A stretch of DNA of 62,186 nt, taken from positions 1 to 62,186 of the forward strand of contig NZ_JAQYWQ010000025.1 in NCBI RefSeq assembly GCF_029379315.1, in the 5' to 3' direction. This DNA is from Nostoc sp. S13 (GTDB taxonomy: Bacteria; Cyanobacteriota; Cyanobacteriia; Cyanobacteriales; Nostocaceae). The notes under the pieces were generated by a model. It worked only from the letters and a program-made list of their open reading frames with translations, was not told where the DNA came from and did no database searches. This document shows positions 51,646 through 60,725 of this stretch, piece after piece; within the stretch, counting starts at the first letter, position 1; each line of letters starts with the position of its first letter. A program made the position numbers and the translations under genes.

Positions 51646-53523
51646 ATGGCTCAGTTTCTACTTGAGACTGTTTGGCTAGTTCCTTGCTATGCCTTAATAG
51701 GTGGTTTGTTAGCCGTGCCTTGGTCGCCAGGGATTATTCGTAAAACGGGGCCAAGACCGGCGGGTTATGTAAACTTGGTGATGACATTTTTGGCGTTTGT
51801 ACATAGTGCGATCGCTTTACAAGCAACTTGGAATCAGCCACCCCAAAATGTGTTTATTCCTTGGTTATCTACGGCTGGTTTAGATTTAACCATTGCTTTA
51901 GAAATTTCTTCAGTGAGTGTCGGCGCTTTGGTTGTGATTACTGGCTTGAATTTGCTGGCGCAAATTTATGCGATCGGTTACATGGAAATGGATTGGGGTT
52001 GGGGACGCTTCTATTCGTTATTAGGATTATTTGAAGCGGGATTATGTGCCCTTGTTCTGTGTAATAACTTGTTCTTTAGCTATGTAATTTTGGAAGTCCT
52101 GACGCTGGGAACCTACCTCTTAGTGGGCTTATGGTTTAGCCAGCCTTTAGTAGTTTCAGGTGCGAGAGACGCTTTCTTAACCAAGCGGGTGGGAGACTTA
52201 TTCTTGCTGATCGGCGTGTTGGCATTATGGCCCCTCGCCGGAACTTGGAATTATACAGAACTAAGTCAGTGGGCGGCTACTGCAAATGTCAACCCGACAA
52301 CAATGGCACTCGTAGGTTTAGCCTTAATTGCCGGGCCAATGGGTAAATGTGCCCAGTTCCCTCTGCATTTGTGGTTGGATGAAGCGATGGAAGGCCCTGT
52401 TCCCAGCACGATTTTGCGGAACTCGGTAGTAGTTGCTAGTGGTGCGTGGGTGCTGATTAAATTGCAACCTGTGTTAAGTTTGTCGCCCATAGTTTCCTCA
52501 GCGATGGTGGGTATTGGGGTAGTAACAGCGTTGGGTGCTTCTTTAATTGCGATCGCTCAAATTGATCTTAAACGCTGCCAATCCTATTCTGTTAGTGCAT
52601 ACATGGGTTTAGTATTTATCGCCGTGGGAGTGCAACAGTACGAAACGGCGCTGTTGTTAGTACTCACCCATGCCATATCCGCAGCCTTGTTGGTGATGAG
52701 TACTGGGGGAATTATCTGGAATAGCATCACCCAAGATGTCACCCAATTAGGCGGATTGTGGACACGTCGCCCAATTTCAGCAATAGCCTTTATCGTCGGG
52801 ACTTTAGGATTAATTGGTTTTCCACCCTTGGGTAGCTTTTGGGCGTTGATGGAACTAGCCGATGGGTTGTGGGAAACGCAACCTTGGTTAGTGGGAGTAG
52901 TGATAGCGGTAAATACTTTAACAGCCGTGAGTTTAACCAGAGAATTCGGTTTAATTTTTGGTGGTAAAGCGACACAAATGAGTCAGCGATCGCCTGAAGC
53001 ACACTGGCCAATGATTTTACCAATGATGATTTTACTCGGTGTCAGTCTACATCTTCCTTTAGTGTTGCAAAGCTTATCAATTTTACCCGATTGGGCAACT
53101 TTAAATAAAGATGTCGCACTGCTTTTAATTTGGTCGAGTATTTTTGGTTGCAGTATTACTGGCGTGATTTATTTAGGCAATATTCCTAAACCGATTCGCC
53201 TCCCTTGGCAAGGTTTACAAGATTTATTGGCATACGACTTTTACACCCCAAAACTCTATCGAATGACCATTATTTTCAGCGTTGCCAAAATTTCCCAGCT
53301 TGCCGATATGATTGACCGCTTTGTAGTCGATGGCATCGTTAATTTAGTTGGTTTGTTTTCTTTATTAGGTGGTGAAAGTCTCAAGTACAGCACCTCTGGA
53401 CAAACCCAGTTTTATGCCTTCACTGTTCTTCTAGGAGTAGGCGTTTTAGGAATGTGGGTAACTTGGCCATTTTGGGGAGTGCAGTTTTTAAATGTGATTT
53501 TTCAAATCTCGACAGTTAGGTAA
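51646..53523 (+). CDS. ndhF3: NDH-1 subunit F3, CO2-uptake type
   Basis: The 625-aa proton-pumping subunit of the photosynthetic NDH-1 complex is an NdhF/NuoL homologue with about 15 membrane helices. MAQFLLETVWLVPCYALIGGLLAVPW starts it and FPLHLWLDEAMEGPVPSTILRNSVVVASGAWVLIKLQP is the conserved core. The C-terminus is shorter than in respiratory NdhF1, as in the F3/F4 branch. It starts at the ATG 51646 with GAGGT 9 bases upstream. With ndhD3 and cupA downstream it forms the NDH-1MS CO2-uptake complex; the F4/D4/CupB paralogue set is not fully excluded. Confidence 0.88.
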   Translation: MAQFLLETVWLVPCYALIGGLLAVPWSPGIIRKTGPRPAGYVNLVMTFLAFVHSAIALQATWNQPPQNVFIPWLSTAGLDLTIALEISSVSVGALVVITGLNLLAQIYAIGYMEMDWGWGRFYSLLGLFEAGLCALVLCNNLFFSYVILEVLTLGTYLLVGLWFSQPLVVSGARDAFLTKRVGDLFLLIGVLALWPLAGTWNYTELSQWAATANVNPTTMALVGLALIAGPMGKCAQFPLHLWLDEAMEGPVPSTILRNSVVVASGAWVLIKLQPVLSLSPIVSSAMVGIGVVTALGASLIAIAQIDLKRCQSYSVSAYMGLVFIAVGVQQYETALLLVLTHAISAALLVMSTGGIIWNSITQDVTQLGGLWTRRPISAIAFIVGTLGLIGFPPLGSFWALMELADGLWETQPWLVGVVIAVNTLTAVSLTREFGLIFGGKATQMSQRSPEAHWPMILPMMILLGVSLHLPLVLQSLSILPDWATLNKDVALLLIWSSIFGCSITGVIYLGNIPKPIRLPWQGLQDLLAYDFYTPKLYRMTIIFSVAKISQLADMIDRFVVDGIVNLVGLFSLLGGESLKYSTSGQTQFYAFTVLLGVGVLGMWVTWPFWGVQFLNVIFQISTVR

Positions 53524-53673
53524 CAGTAAACTATCCCACTAAAAGTTAACAGTTTAACGAAGTTTGTTCAGTTTAATTCCCCTGTCTCTTGTGGCAGCAG
53601 CTTTTGATGCCTAATTAAAATCCCCGTCGCAAAACGTAATTGTAAATTGGTTTAATATTGTGAGGAGAATTCC

Positions 53674-54387
53674 ATGAGCGTACAACATTCCCAAATCAAT
53701 CTTTCCAGAAGAAGTTTATTCAAGTTTGGTGCAGGTGCAATCGGTACAGGTGTATTGACAGCTGGACTTAGCTCAAACTTACTTGCAGCCGAAAAAGCCC
53801 CAGCAGAAGATGAGATTACCCCCGATAAAGCATTGCAAGAATTACTAGATGGGAATGAAAGATTTGCCCAAAGAAAACGTCGTAATCCACACCAAACCTA
53901 TTCACGTTTAGCCGAAGTTGCCAAAGGTCAAAAGCCCTTTGCTTCTATTCTCAGTTGTGCAGATTCGCGCGTGCCTTCAGAGATTGTCTTTGACCAAGGA
54001 CTTGGAGATTTATTTGTCTGCCGTGTAGCTGGTAATATTGCCACACGAGAAGAAATTGGTAGCCTAGAATTTGGCAGCTTAGTATTAGGCTCCAAAGTCA
54101 TCTTGGTAGTGGGGCATGAAAGATGTGGTGCGGTAGATGCTGCGATTAAAGGCGCTCAAGTACCAGGGCAAATTGGAAGTTTACTTGAGGCAATTCAACC
54201 AAGTGTAGAAAGCTCAAAAGGAAAATCAGGAGACAAATTAGAAAATGTTTGTAAAGCAAATGTTTTGGCACAAATTAAAAAATTGAATTCATCGCCAGTT
54301 TTATCTGAGTTAATCAAGGCAGAAAAGCTGAAAATAGCAGGTGCTTATTACGATTTAGATACTGGTAGAATCAGTATAGTTGGCTAA
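53674..54387 (+). CDS. Tat-exported beta-carbonic anhydrase, EcaB-like
   Basis: The 237-aa protein begins with a twin-arginine signal (NLSRRSLFKFGAGAIGTGVLTAGLSSNLLAA) followed by a beta-class carbonic anhydrase domain: Zn ligands Cys95 in SCADSRVP with Asp97 and Arg99, and His148 and Cys151 in GHERCGAVDAA. It should interconvert CO2 and bicarbonate in the periplasm or thylakoid lumen. The gene lies inside the ndhF3-ndhD3-cupA run (150 bp after ndhF3), which ties it to NDH-1-driven CO2 uptake. EcaB of Synechocystis is, from memory, thylakoid-associated and linked to CupA/CupB, so EcaB is a good name, though I leave the symbol blank. Confidence 0.9.
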   Translation: MSVQHSQINLSRRSLFKFGAGAIGTGVLTAGLSSNLLAAEKAPAEDEITPDKALQELLDGNERFAQRKRRNPHQTYSRLAEVAKGQKPFASILSCADSRVPSEIVFDQGLGDLFVCRVAGNIATREEIGSLEFGSLVLGSKVILVVGHERCGAVDAAIKGAQVPGQIGSLLEAIQPSVESSKGKSGDKLENVCKANVLAQIKKLNSSPVLSELIKAEKLKIAGAYYDLDTGRISIVG

Positions 54388-54404
54388 CTTTTTTGTACTA
54401 AAAT

Positions 54405-54511
54405 CTCGTTCCCAGTCGGAAACTGGGAATGCAAATTCAGGGGCTGCTGCCTCATGAATTCGCGGCAGAGCCGCTTTTGATTTGCGTTTCCAGTCGGAGA
54501 CTGGGAACGAG
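54405..54511. mobile_element. 107-bp palindromic MITE between ecaB-like gene and ndhD3
   Basis: Perfect 13-bp ends (ctcgttcccagtc, 54405-54417, and gactgggaacgag, 54499-54511) each lie in a small hairpin of their own (ccagtcggaaactgg and ccagtcggagactgg), and inner blocks gcaaat/atttgc and gcggc/gccgc also pair. It ends 25 bases before the ndhD3 start codon and lies between two cotranscribed genes. Confidence 0.75.
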
Positions 54512-54535
54512 GAAAAGACAAAGGATAAAATTACC

Positions 54536-56032
54536 ATGTTAAGTGTCTTGATTTGGCTGCCAATTTTCGCCGCTATTTTCATCGCGGTACTACCTCTAAA
54601 TATCCCTAAAGATCGCATTCGCTTATCAGCATTAATTTTTTCTGGGATAGTTCTCTTTTGGAACATTTTTATCCTGCTAAAATTTGATATCAGCAATCCA
54701 GGAATGCAATTTCAAGAGTATTTGCCCTGGAATGAAACCCTTGGCTTGAACTATCAATTAGGTGTTGATGGGCTTTCTATATTGATGTTGGTGTTAAATA
54801 GCCTGCTCACCTGGATTGCTATTTACAGCAGCAGTAAAGAAACTGAACGCCCCCGGCTGTTCTACTCGATGATTTTATTAGTTAGTGGAGGAGTCGCAGG
54901 TGCTTTTCTCGCGGAGAATTTGCTGCTATTCTTCCTGTTCTACGAACTAGAATTAATCCCCTTCTACTTACTAATTTCAATTTGGGGAGGAGAAAAACGG
55001 GGTTATGCCGGGATTAAATTTCTGATTTATACTGCTGTTTCCGGAGCCTTAATTCTGGCGACATTCTTGGGTATGGTGTGGCTGAGTGGTTCTACCAATT
55101 TTGCTTTTGATGCAGTCTCTACAGAAAACTTGTCAATAGCCAAACAAATCCTTTTACTAGCAGGAATAGTATTAGGTTTTGGGATTAAAATTCCCTTAGT
55201 TCCCTTCCATACTTGGCTACCCGATGCTTATGTTGAGGCTTCAGCACCAATTGCTATTCTTCTTGGTGGCGTGTTGGCAAAGCTGGGAACCTATGGATTG
55301 CTGCGATTTGGGTTGGGTATGTTTCCCCATGCTTGGAGTATTATTGCACCGACTTTGGCAATTTGGGGAGCAGTCAGCGCTATCTATGGGGCAGTAATTG
55401 CGATCGCTCAAAAAGATATCAAGCGCATGGTAGCATACAGTTCCATCGGTCACATGGGCTATGTATTGCTAGCTGCTGCCGCCAGTACTCCTTTAGCACT
55501 TGTGGGTGCAGTCGCTCAAATGTTTAGCCACGGTATCATCCTGGCGATTCTTTTCCATTTGGTGGGAGTCGTGGAAGCCAAAGTCGGCACCCGCGAGTTA
55601 GATAAACTCAATGGTTTAATGAGTCCCATACGCGGTTTACCCCTAATTAGCGCCTTACTGGTTTTAAGTGGTATGGCTAGTGCTGGTATTCCCGGTTTAA
55701 CAGGATTCATCGCGGAATTTATCGTCTTTCAAGCCAGCTTTTCTATCTTTCCCATCTCGACAATTTTGTGTGTAGTCGCTAGTGGATTAACCGCAGTTTA
55801 TTTTGTGATTCTCCTCAACCGCACTTGTTTTGGCAGACTTGATAACTTAGCCTACTATCCAAAAGTCCTTTGGTCTGAGAAAATACCAGCTTTAATTTTG
55901 GCAGCTTTCATCATCTTTTTGGGAGTACAACCCACTTGGTTAGTGCGTTGGAGTGAATCCACAACTACAACAATGGTGGCTGCAATTCCCTCTTTGGAAA
56001 AAACCGTAGTCTCTGAAGTAGCGGTGAAATAG
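54536..56032 (+). CDS. ndhD3: NDH-1 subunit D3, CO2-uptake type
   Basis: The 498-aa NdhD/NuoM homologue has about 14 membrane helices. It begins MLSVLIWLPIFAAIFIAVLPLN and has FYELELIPFYLLISIWGGEKRGYAGIKFLIYTA, PLVPFHTWLPDAYVEASAPIAILLGGVLAKLGTYGLLRF and SSIGHMGYVLLAAA, all NdhD hallmarks. The ATG at 54536 has AAGGA upstream; a TTG at 54482 would start inside the MITE. Together with NdhF3 and CupA it makes the CO2-hydration version of NDH-1. Confidence 0.92.
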   Translation: MLSVLIWLPIFAAIFIAVLPLNIPKDRIRLSALIFSGIVLFWNIFILLKFDISNPGMQFQEYLPWNETLGLNYQLGVDGLSILMLVLNSLLTWIAIYSSSKETERPRLFYSMILLVSGGVAGAFLAENLLLFFLFYELELIPFYLLISIWGGEKRGYAGIKFLIYTAVSGALILATFLGMVWLSGSTNFAFDAVSTENLSIAKQILLLAGIVLGFGIKIPLVPFHTWLPDAYVEASAPIAILLGGVLAKLGTYGLLRFGLGMFPHAWSIIAPTLAIWGAVSAIYGAVIAIAQKDIKRMVAYSSIGHMGYVLLAAAASTPLALVGAVAQMFSHGIILAILFHLVGVVEAKVGTRELDKLNGLMSPIRGLPLISALLVLSGMASAGIPGLTGFIAEFIVFQASFSIFPISTILCVVASGLTAVYFVILLNRTCFGRLDNLAYYPKVLWSEKIPALILAAFIIFLGVQPTWLVRWSESTTTTMVAAIPSLEKTVVSEVAVK

Positions 56033-56053
56033 GAAATAAATTAAAACACTTGT

Positions 56054-56150
56054 AGAGACGGCGATTTATCGCGTCTCAAAACCTATCCCCCAGACGGCGA
56101 TTTATCGCGTCTCAAAACCTATCCTCCAGACGCGATAAATCGCGTCTCTA
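56054..56150. repeat. 36-bp tandem palindromic repeat
   Basis: Three copies of the core agacg(g)cgatttatcgcgtct start at 56056, 56092 and 56128, each palindromic and spaced 36 bp apart, with cccctatcc-type spacers (aaaacctatccccc). The same palindrome is at 43503-43522. It lies between ndhD3 and cupA. Confidence 0.8.
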
Positions 56151-56165
56151 CAATTTACGATTACC

Positions 56166-57473
56166 ATGTCAGCAATTAAAACACCAATTAAATTACCTCC
56201 TTCTAATCACGAATTTGCCGAAGTAATTCACCGCTTAGAAGCAGGCGGTGCAATGTTACCCGATACCCCAGAAAATTTGATGCAAATCATCGGTTTATAC
56301 AAAGCTTATGCTGTGCCGATGGATTTTTACTGGCGCGACTTACTTTATATTGCTGAACGCGAATTTTTAAACCCGTTGCCTTTCTTTAAATACTTCTTGC
56401 CCAAAGAGTATTTAGAACGGCATAATCATTATGCTGGCGATGATGCCGATTTACGAATTTGGCGCGGCGAAGCTACTGCACATCCAGAACTTTTGGCATT
56501 TATGGAGAAGGGTGAAACCTTCAAAATGCCGAAGTTGTTGCATCACTTGTTCCACGATCGCATTAACATGGAATTTGCGGAAGCTTGTATGCGGGCGATG
56601 TTGTGGCACAGAGGGATGGGTGGGCAATTTGACCCTTACCTAGATTCAGAAGAATACAAAGCCAACGCTGACAAAGCAATTAAAGCTTACTTCCAAGGCA
56701 ACCCCGTAATGCTGGGACTTTACAAGCTGTTCCCCGATATGTTTTTGGAACAGTGCCGCCAGATGTCATACTACGCTAACCTGGGTTTATTCTGGGAAGT
56801 TATGGCCCCAGTATTCTTTGAAATGTCCGACCGCTATGACGAAGGGACAATTAGCAGCGTCCCAGAGGCGATGAGCTTCTTAGTTAATGGTATATTTGCG
56901 ATCGCAGGTCGTCCTATTTACCATCACGTTTATATTCGTGGCGAATGCTATGAAATTGTCCCCAAATCTAAGGGTTTCATGTGGCTATATGAAGCCGCAT
57001 TACCCTATGTAGAAGCAGTTTTCTACCGCACTGCACCCTTCCGAGGGACAAAATCTTATAATGCTCAAGCGCGTCAAGTACCGGAAGACCAAAAAGATTT
57101 TCACTATGGCATTCTTTACGCTGATGTATTTCCAGTGGGTACTGCTGGCATTCCCCCGACATTATTAATGCAAGATATGCTGCATTTTCTGCCCCCATAT
57201 CTTGTTGATTACTACAGCCAACATTGCCGGGGTGAAGAAGATATGTTGATTCAGTTGGGAGTTAGTTTTCAACGGTCAATGTACTGTGTTACTTCTGCGG
57301 TAATTCAAGCTTTGCGAACTGCACTTTTATATCCATTGGATGACCAAAATATTCAGCATTTACAAGCAAATCGAGATTTCTTTGAAATGCAGCTAAATCG
57401 CTTTACTCGTCCTGAATATAATATTCGTGATGCGGCTCGTTTGGGCAGTATTCAAAAGCAAGATTATAGATAA
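56166..57473 (+). CDS. cupA: CO2 hydration protein CupA (ChpY)
   Basis: The 435-aa peripheral subunit of the NDH-1MS complex is thought to hydrate CO2 to bicarbonate using NDH-driven proton pumping. Conserved pieces are LMQIIGLYKAYAVPMDFYWRDLLYIAE, FKYFLPKEYLERHNHYAGDDADLRIWRGE and HHLFHDRINMEFAEACMRAMLWHRGMGG; several His residues could bind zinc. Its length fits CupA rather than CupB, though I cannot fully exclude the paralogue. cupS, which follows cupA in other cyanobacteria, is absent. Confidence 0.9.
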   Translation: MSAIKTPIKLPPSNHEFAEVIHRLEAGGAMLPDTPENLMQIIGLYKAYAVPMDFYWRDLLYIAEREFLNPLPFFKYFLPKEYLERHNHYAGDDADLRIWRGEATAHPELLAFMEKGETFKMPKLLHHLFHDRINMEFAEACMRAMLWHRGMGGQFDPYLDSEEYKANADKAIKAYFQGNPVMLGLYKLFPDMFLEQCRQMSYYANLGLFWEVMAPVFFEMSDRYDEGTISSVPEAMSFLVNGIFAIAGRPIYHHVYIRGECYEIVPKSKGFMWLYEAALPYVEAVFYRTAPFRGTKSYNAQARQVPEDQKDFHYGILYADVFPVGTAGIPPTLLMQDMLHFLPPYLVDYYSQHCRGEEDMLIQLGVSFQRSMYCVTSAVIQALRTALLYPLDDQNIQHLQANRDFFEMQLNRFTRPEYNIRDAARLGSIQKQDYR

Positions 57474-57887
57474 TAAATCCCCCAGCCTCCTTTTTAAGTC
57501 CAGGGTTGTTTCATCGGAAAAAAGAAAAATACATAACCCGGATTTATTAGACCTCTTGCAAAAGTCCCTAACACCCCACCCCCAGCCCGTCCCCTTAGCA
57601 AGGGGACGGGCTGGGGGTGGGGTTCTTATTTTTGATTTATGCAAGAAGTCTATTGTTTTGTGGCATGGCTTCCGCGATACCGTTAAAAATTCAAGACATT
57701 TTCCGACGGGGATTTAAACCATCCGCGTCAGCCGCCGCTCCCACTCTTCCATAAATCAACCACTTTCTGGTTCTGAATTCTTCTTGAATGAATTATTTCG
57801 GACTGCGATCGGCTATGCTACGTTTGAGGTTTTATCCTAAAGAAGTGTTAGGTAGAACCTTTTAACTATAGATGAGGAAATATACCT
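57474..57887. other. Gene-free region with palindromic MITE
   Basis: The MITE at 57548-57652 occupies the centre. The remaining sequence is filler before the hpnJ start, with no cupS reading frame. Confidence 0.6.
57548..57652. mobile_element. 105-bp palindromic MITE with 24-bp perfect hairpin
   Basis: The outer arms tagacctcttgca (57548-57560) and tgcaagaagtcta (57640-57652) pair with one mismatch. Inside, a 24-bp perfect stem (57573-57596 with 57600-57623, loop agc) is extremely GC-rich. On the plus strand tcttattttt follows, so it can also end the cupA transcript. Confidence 0.8.
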
Positions 57888-59342
57888 GTGAAAAAAACTT
57901 TGTTTCTCAGTCCTCCTTCCTTCGATGGGTTTGATGGTGGAGCCGGTTCGCGATACCAAGCCAAGCGCGAGATTACTTCCTTCTGGTATCCGACATGGCT
58001 GGCCCAACCCGCAGCCCTTGTACCTGGTAGTAAGCTTGTGGATGCACCACCACATAATCAAACAGTAGAAGATGTGATCGAAATTGCTCAAGATTACGAG
58101 CTAATTATCATGCACACCAGCACGCCTTCACTGCCTAATGATGTGAAGTGTGCCGAGACAATCAAAGCTCAAAACCCTGATATCCAGATTGGTTTAATTG
58201 GAGCGCACGTAGCAGTATTACCAGAGCAGACGCTGAGTGAAAACCCAATCATTGACTTTGTGTGTCGCCACGAATTTGATTATACCTGCAAGGAATTAGC
58301 AGAAAGTAAATCTTGGGAGGAAATCAAAGGTCTAAGCTACCGCGATCGCCAGGGTAATATACGTCATAATGAAGACCGCGCCTTGATTCACGATTGGGAT
58401 TCTCTGCCCAGTGTATTGCCGATTTATCACCGTGATTTGGATATTACAAAATACTTTATTGGCTACTTGTTGCATCCATACATTTCTTTTTATACTGGGC
58501 GGGGCTGTCCAGCAAAATGTACCTTCTGCCTTTGGCCGCAAACAATTGGGGGACACTTATACCGTACTAAAAGCCCAGAAGCAGTTGGGCGCGAGATGGA
58601 AGAAGCTAAAGCGATCTTCGGCGACAAAGTGCGAGAATATATGTTTGATGACGACACCTTTACTATAGATAAACATCGAGCGATCGCCATTAGCGAACAC
58701 ATGCAGCGACTTAAACTAACTTGGAGTTGCAACGCCCGTGCCAATCTCGACTATGACACCCTCAAACAACTACGCGATAATGGGTTACGCCTACTCTTAG
58801 TAGGATTTGAATCTGGGAATCAGCAAATTCTGGATGGGATTAAGAAAGGAGTCAAGCTAGAAGTAGCGCGGAAGTTTATGGACAATTGTCATAAACTTGG
58901 CATTACCGTACACGGCACATTTATCATTGGTTTACCCGACGAAACCCAAAAAACAATTGAGGAAACAGTTCGCTTTGCTTGCGATATTAGTCCTCATACA
59001 ATTCAGGTTTCGATCGCAGCTCCCTATCCGGGAACAGAACTTTATCGTCAAGCACAGGAAAATAATTGGTTTAGTAACAATTCCTTAGTTGCCAGTTCTG
59101 GAATTCAAATGTCCACACTGCAATATCCAAATCTCTCCAGTGCTGAAATTGAGGATGCAGTTGAGAAAATGTATCGGAAGTTCTACTTCCGTCCCAGAGC
59201 GATCATCCCAATTGTCACTGAAATGCTCACTGATCCCCAAATGTTAGTGCGCCGTCTGCGTGAGGGGCGGGAATTTTTCTCCTACTTAAAAGATCGTCGC
59301 ACCCAAGCAACTGCGAAAGCCGAATCAGTAGTTGTTGGTTAG
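57888..59342 (+). CDS. hpnJ: Hopanoid biosynthesis radical SAM protein HpnJ
   Basis: The 484-aa enzyme has an N-terminal B12-binding-like domain and a radical SAM core with GRGCPAKCTFCLWP (CxxxCxxC, Fe-S cluster). From the family, HpnJ converts bacteriohopanetetrol glucosamine into the cyclitol ether. It starts at GTG 57888 as tracked (MKKTLFLSPPSFDGFDGGAGSRYQ). The following hpnK and hpnI genes complete the side-chain pathway. B12 requirement fits the cobalamin gene cbiD elsewhere in the window. Confidence 0.9.
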   Translation: MKKTLFLSPPSFDGFDGGAGSRYQAKREITSFWYPTWLAQPAALVPGSKLVDAPPHNQTVEDVIEIAQDYELIIMHTSTPSLPNDVKCAETIKAQNPDIQIGLIGAHVAVLPEQTLSENPIIDFVCRHEFDYTCKELAESKSWEEIKGLSYRDRQGNIRHNEDRALIHDWDSLPSVLPIYHRDLDITKYFIGYLLHPYISFYTGRGCPAKCTFCLWPQTIGGHLYRTKSPEAVGREMEEAKAIFGDKVREYMFDDDTFTIDKHRAIAISEHMQRLKLTWSCNARANLDYDTLKQLRDNGLRLLLVGFESGNQQILDGIKKGVKLEVARKFMDNCHKLGITVHGTFIIGLPDETQKTIEETVRFACDISPHTIQVSIAAPYPGTELYRQAQENNWFSNNSLVASSGIQMSTLQYPNLSSAEIEDAVEKMYRKFYFRPRAIIPIVTEMLTDPQMLVRRLREGREFFSYLKDRRTQATAKAESVVVG

Positions 59343-59722
59343 TAGTTGGTTGCTCTTTTTGGAGCTAACCCAGCCAAATATCAAACAGTGGTATCATACC
59401 ATTTGTTTGTGAGGCTGCACGCAATACGCTTGGGTTAAGGCTTAACTCTTTGTCAAATTCAATTTTTTTAACGAACCGCAAAGAACGCAAAAAAGAGGCA
59501 GCGCGTTGCGGGGGTTCCCCCCGTTGTAGCGACTGCCGTCGCAAAGGAAGAAAAGGAAGAAATGCTTAACTAAACTGTATTGAGGCTGCACCAAATTTTT
59601 TTTCTTTCTTCGTGTCCTTTGCGCCCTTTGCAGTTCGTTCCTCATATAGTTTGGCGCATCTTCATGCAGAATTGGTATCAGTCTCAGTCAATACCTCAAT
59701 TATCAGAAAAAATACAAAACAT
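59343..59722. repeat. Spacer with imperfect inverted repeat
   Basis: Arms acgaaccgcaaagaacgcaaa (59471-59491) and tttgcgccctttgcagttcgt (59618-59638) match at 18 of 21 positions. A direct repeat gaggctgcac occurs at 59411-59420 and 59582-59591. A GC-rich patch ggggttccccccgttgtagcgac is in the middle. No gene. Confidence 0.55.
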
Positions 59723-60595
59723 ATGCAAGCAAAGCGATTCGCCATCATCAATGGTGATGACTTTGGTTTCTCTGAAGGAGTTAATCAAGCAATTATCAAA
59801 GCACACAAACAAGGAGTGCTAACGAGTACCAGCCTGATGGTGAGCGCTGATGCTGCAAATGAGGCTGTCACCTTGTCAAGTGCCAACCCCAACCTAGCTG
59901 TTGGTCTACATCTTGTGTTGATATGTGGGCGCTCTGTCCTACCGCCAGAGCAAATTCCCCATTTAGTTGACAAACAAGGTAACTTTTCCAACAGTCCATT
60001 GATTGCTGGGTTACGCTATCAATTTGTCAGCCAAACCCGTCAAGAACTACGGCAAGAAATTCGCGCCCAGTTGGAAAAATACCGTTCAACTGGTTTGCCT
60101 CTCTCTCATGTGGATGGACATTTGCATTTGCATATGCATCCAGTGGTCTTACGTATTTTAGTTGACCTGGCACCAGAATTTGATATTAAAGTAATTCGTC
60201 TTCCCAGTGAGGAGTTAGGGTTGAGTCTAAGATTTAATCGCAGTCATCTGCTGACAAAGCTAGTTTGGTCAGGAGTATTTGGCAGACTACGCTGCTATGG
60301 TGAGAAGATGCTAAAATCACAAGGCATTAGCTTTACTCAAAGAGTTTACGGTTTATTGCAAAGTGGTGGCATTACAGAGGAATATTTGCTTGGGTTGATA
60401 CCCCAAATTCAGGCAAACTTGGTGGAGATTTACTCTCATCCGGCGAGCGCTATTCATGGCGCTCCTTTGAATGGAGCAGCAGGGGCAGGTGAAGCAGAAC
60501 TTGCTGCCTTGTTAAGTAATCAGGTACGGGAAGTACTTCTTAGTAACGGCTTTGAAATTACCAACCACCATTTATTATCCCAACGTACCACCTAA
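59723..60595 (+). CDS. hpnK: Hopanoid biosynthesis deacetylase HpnK
   Basis: The 290-aa YdjC-type (carbohydrate deacetylase) protein has FAIINGDDFGFSEGVNQAI (Asp pair), VDGHLHLHMHP and EIYSHPAS near the C-terminus, the metal-binding residues of the fold. In the hopanoid pathway it removes the acetyl group from N-acetylglucosaminyl-bacteriohopanetetrol. The ATG at 59723 is the family start; longer frames from 59612 read into the repeat. Confidence 0.9.
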   Translation: MQAKRFAIINGDDFGFSEGVNQAIIKAHKQGVLTSTSLMVSADAANEAVTLSSANPNLAVGLHLVLICGRSVLPPEQIPHLVDKQGNFSNSPLIAGLRYQFVSQTRQELRQEIRAQLEKYRSTGLPLSHVDGHLHLHMHPVVLRILVDLAPEFDIKVIRLPSEELGLSLRFNRSHLLTKLVWSGVFGRLRCYGEKMLKSQGISFTQRVYGLLQSGGITEEYLLGLIPQIQANLVEIYSHPASAIHGAPLNGAAGAGEAELAALLSNQVREVLLSNGFEITNHHLLSQRTT

Positions 60596-60725
60596 AGAAG
60601 AAGGCAGAATTCTGAATTCAAAAGTAATAACTTTGTCATCCCAATTTCATTTAATAGACATAAAAAAGTCCTAAACTTATCGGCAGCGAATCTAGAAAAT
60701 CCGAATATTACTTGCCTGCTAATCA

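Noticed and set aside
56054..56150. Possible CRISPR array of 36-bp units
   Set aside because: The units follow directly with near-identical sequence between the palindromes, so there are no unique spacers, and no cas gene is near.
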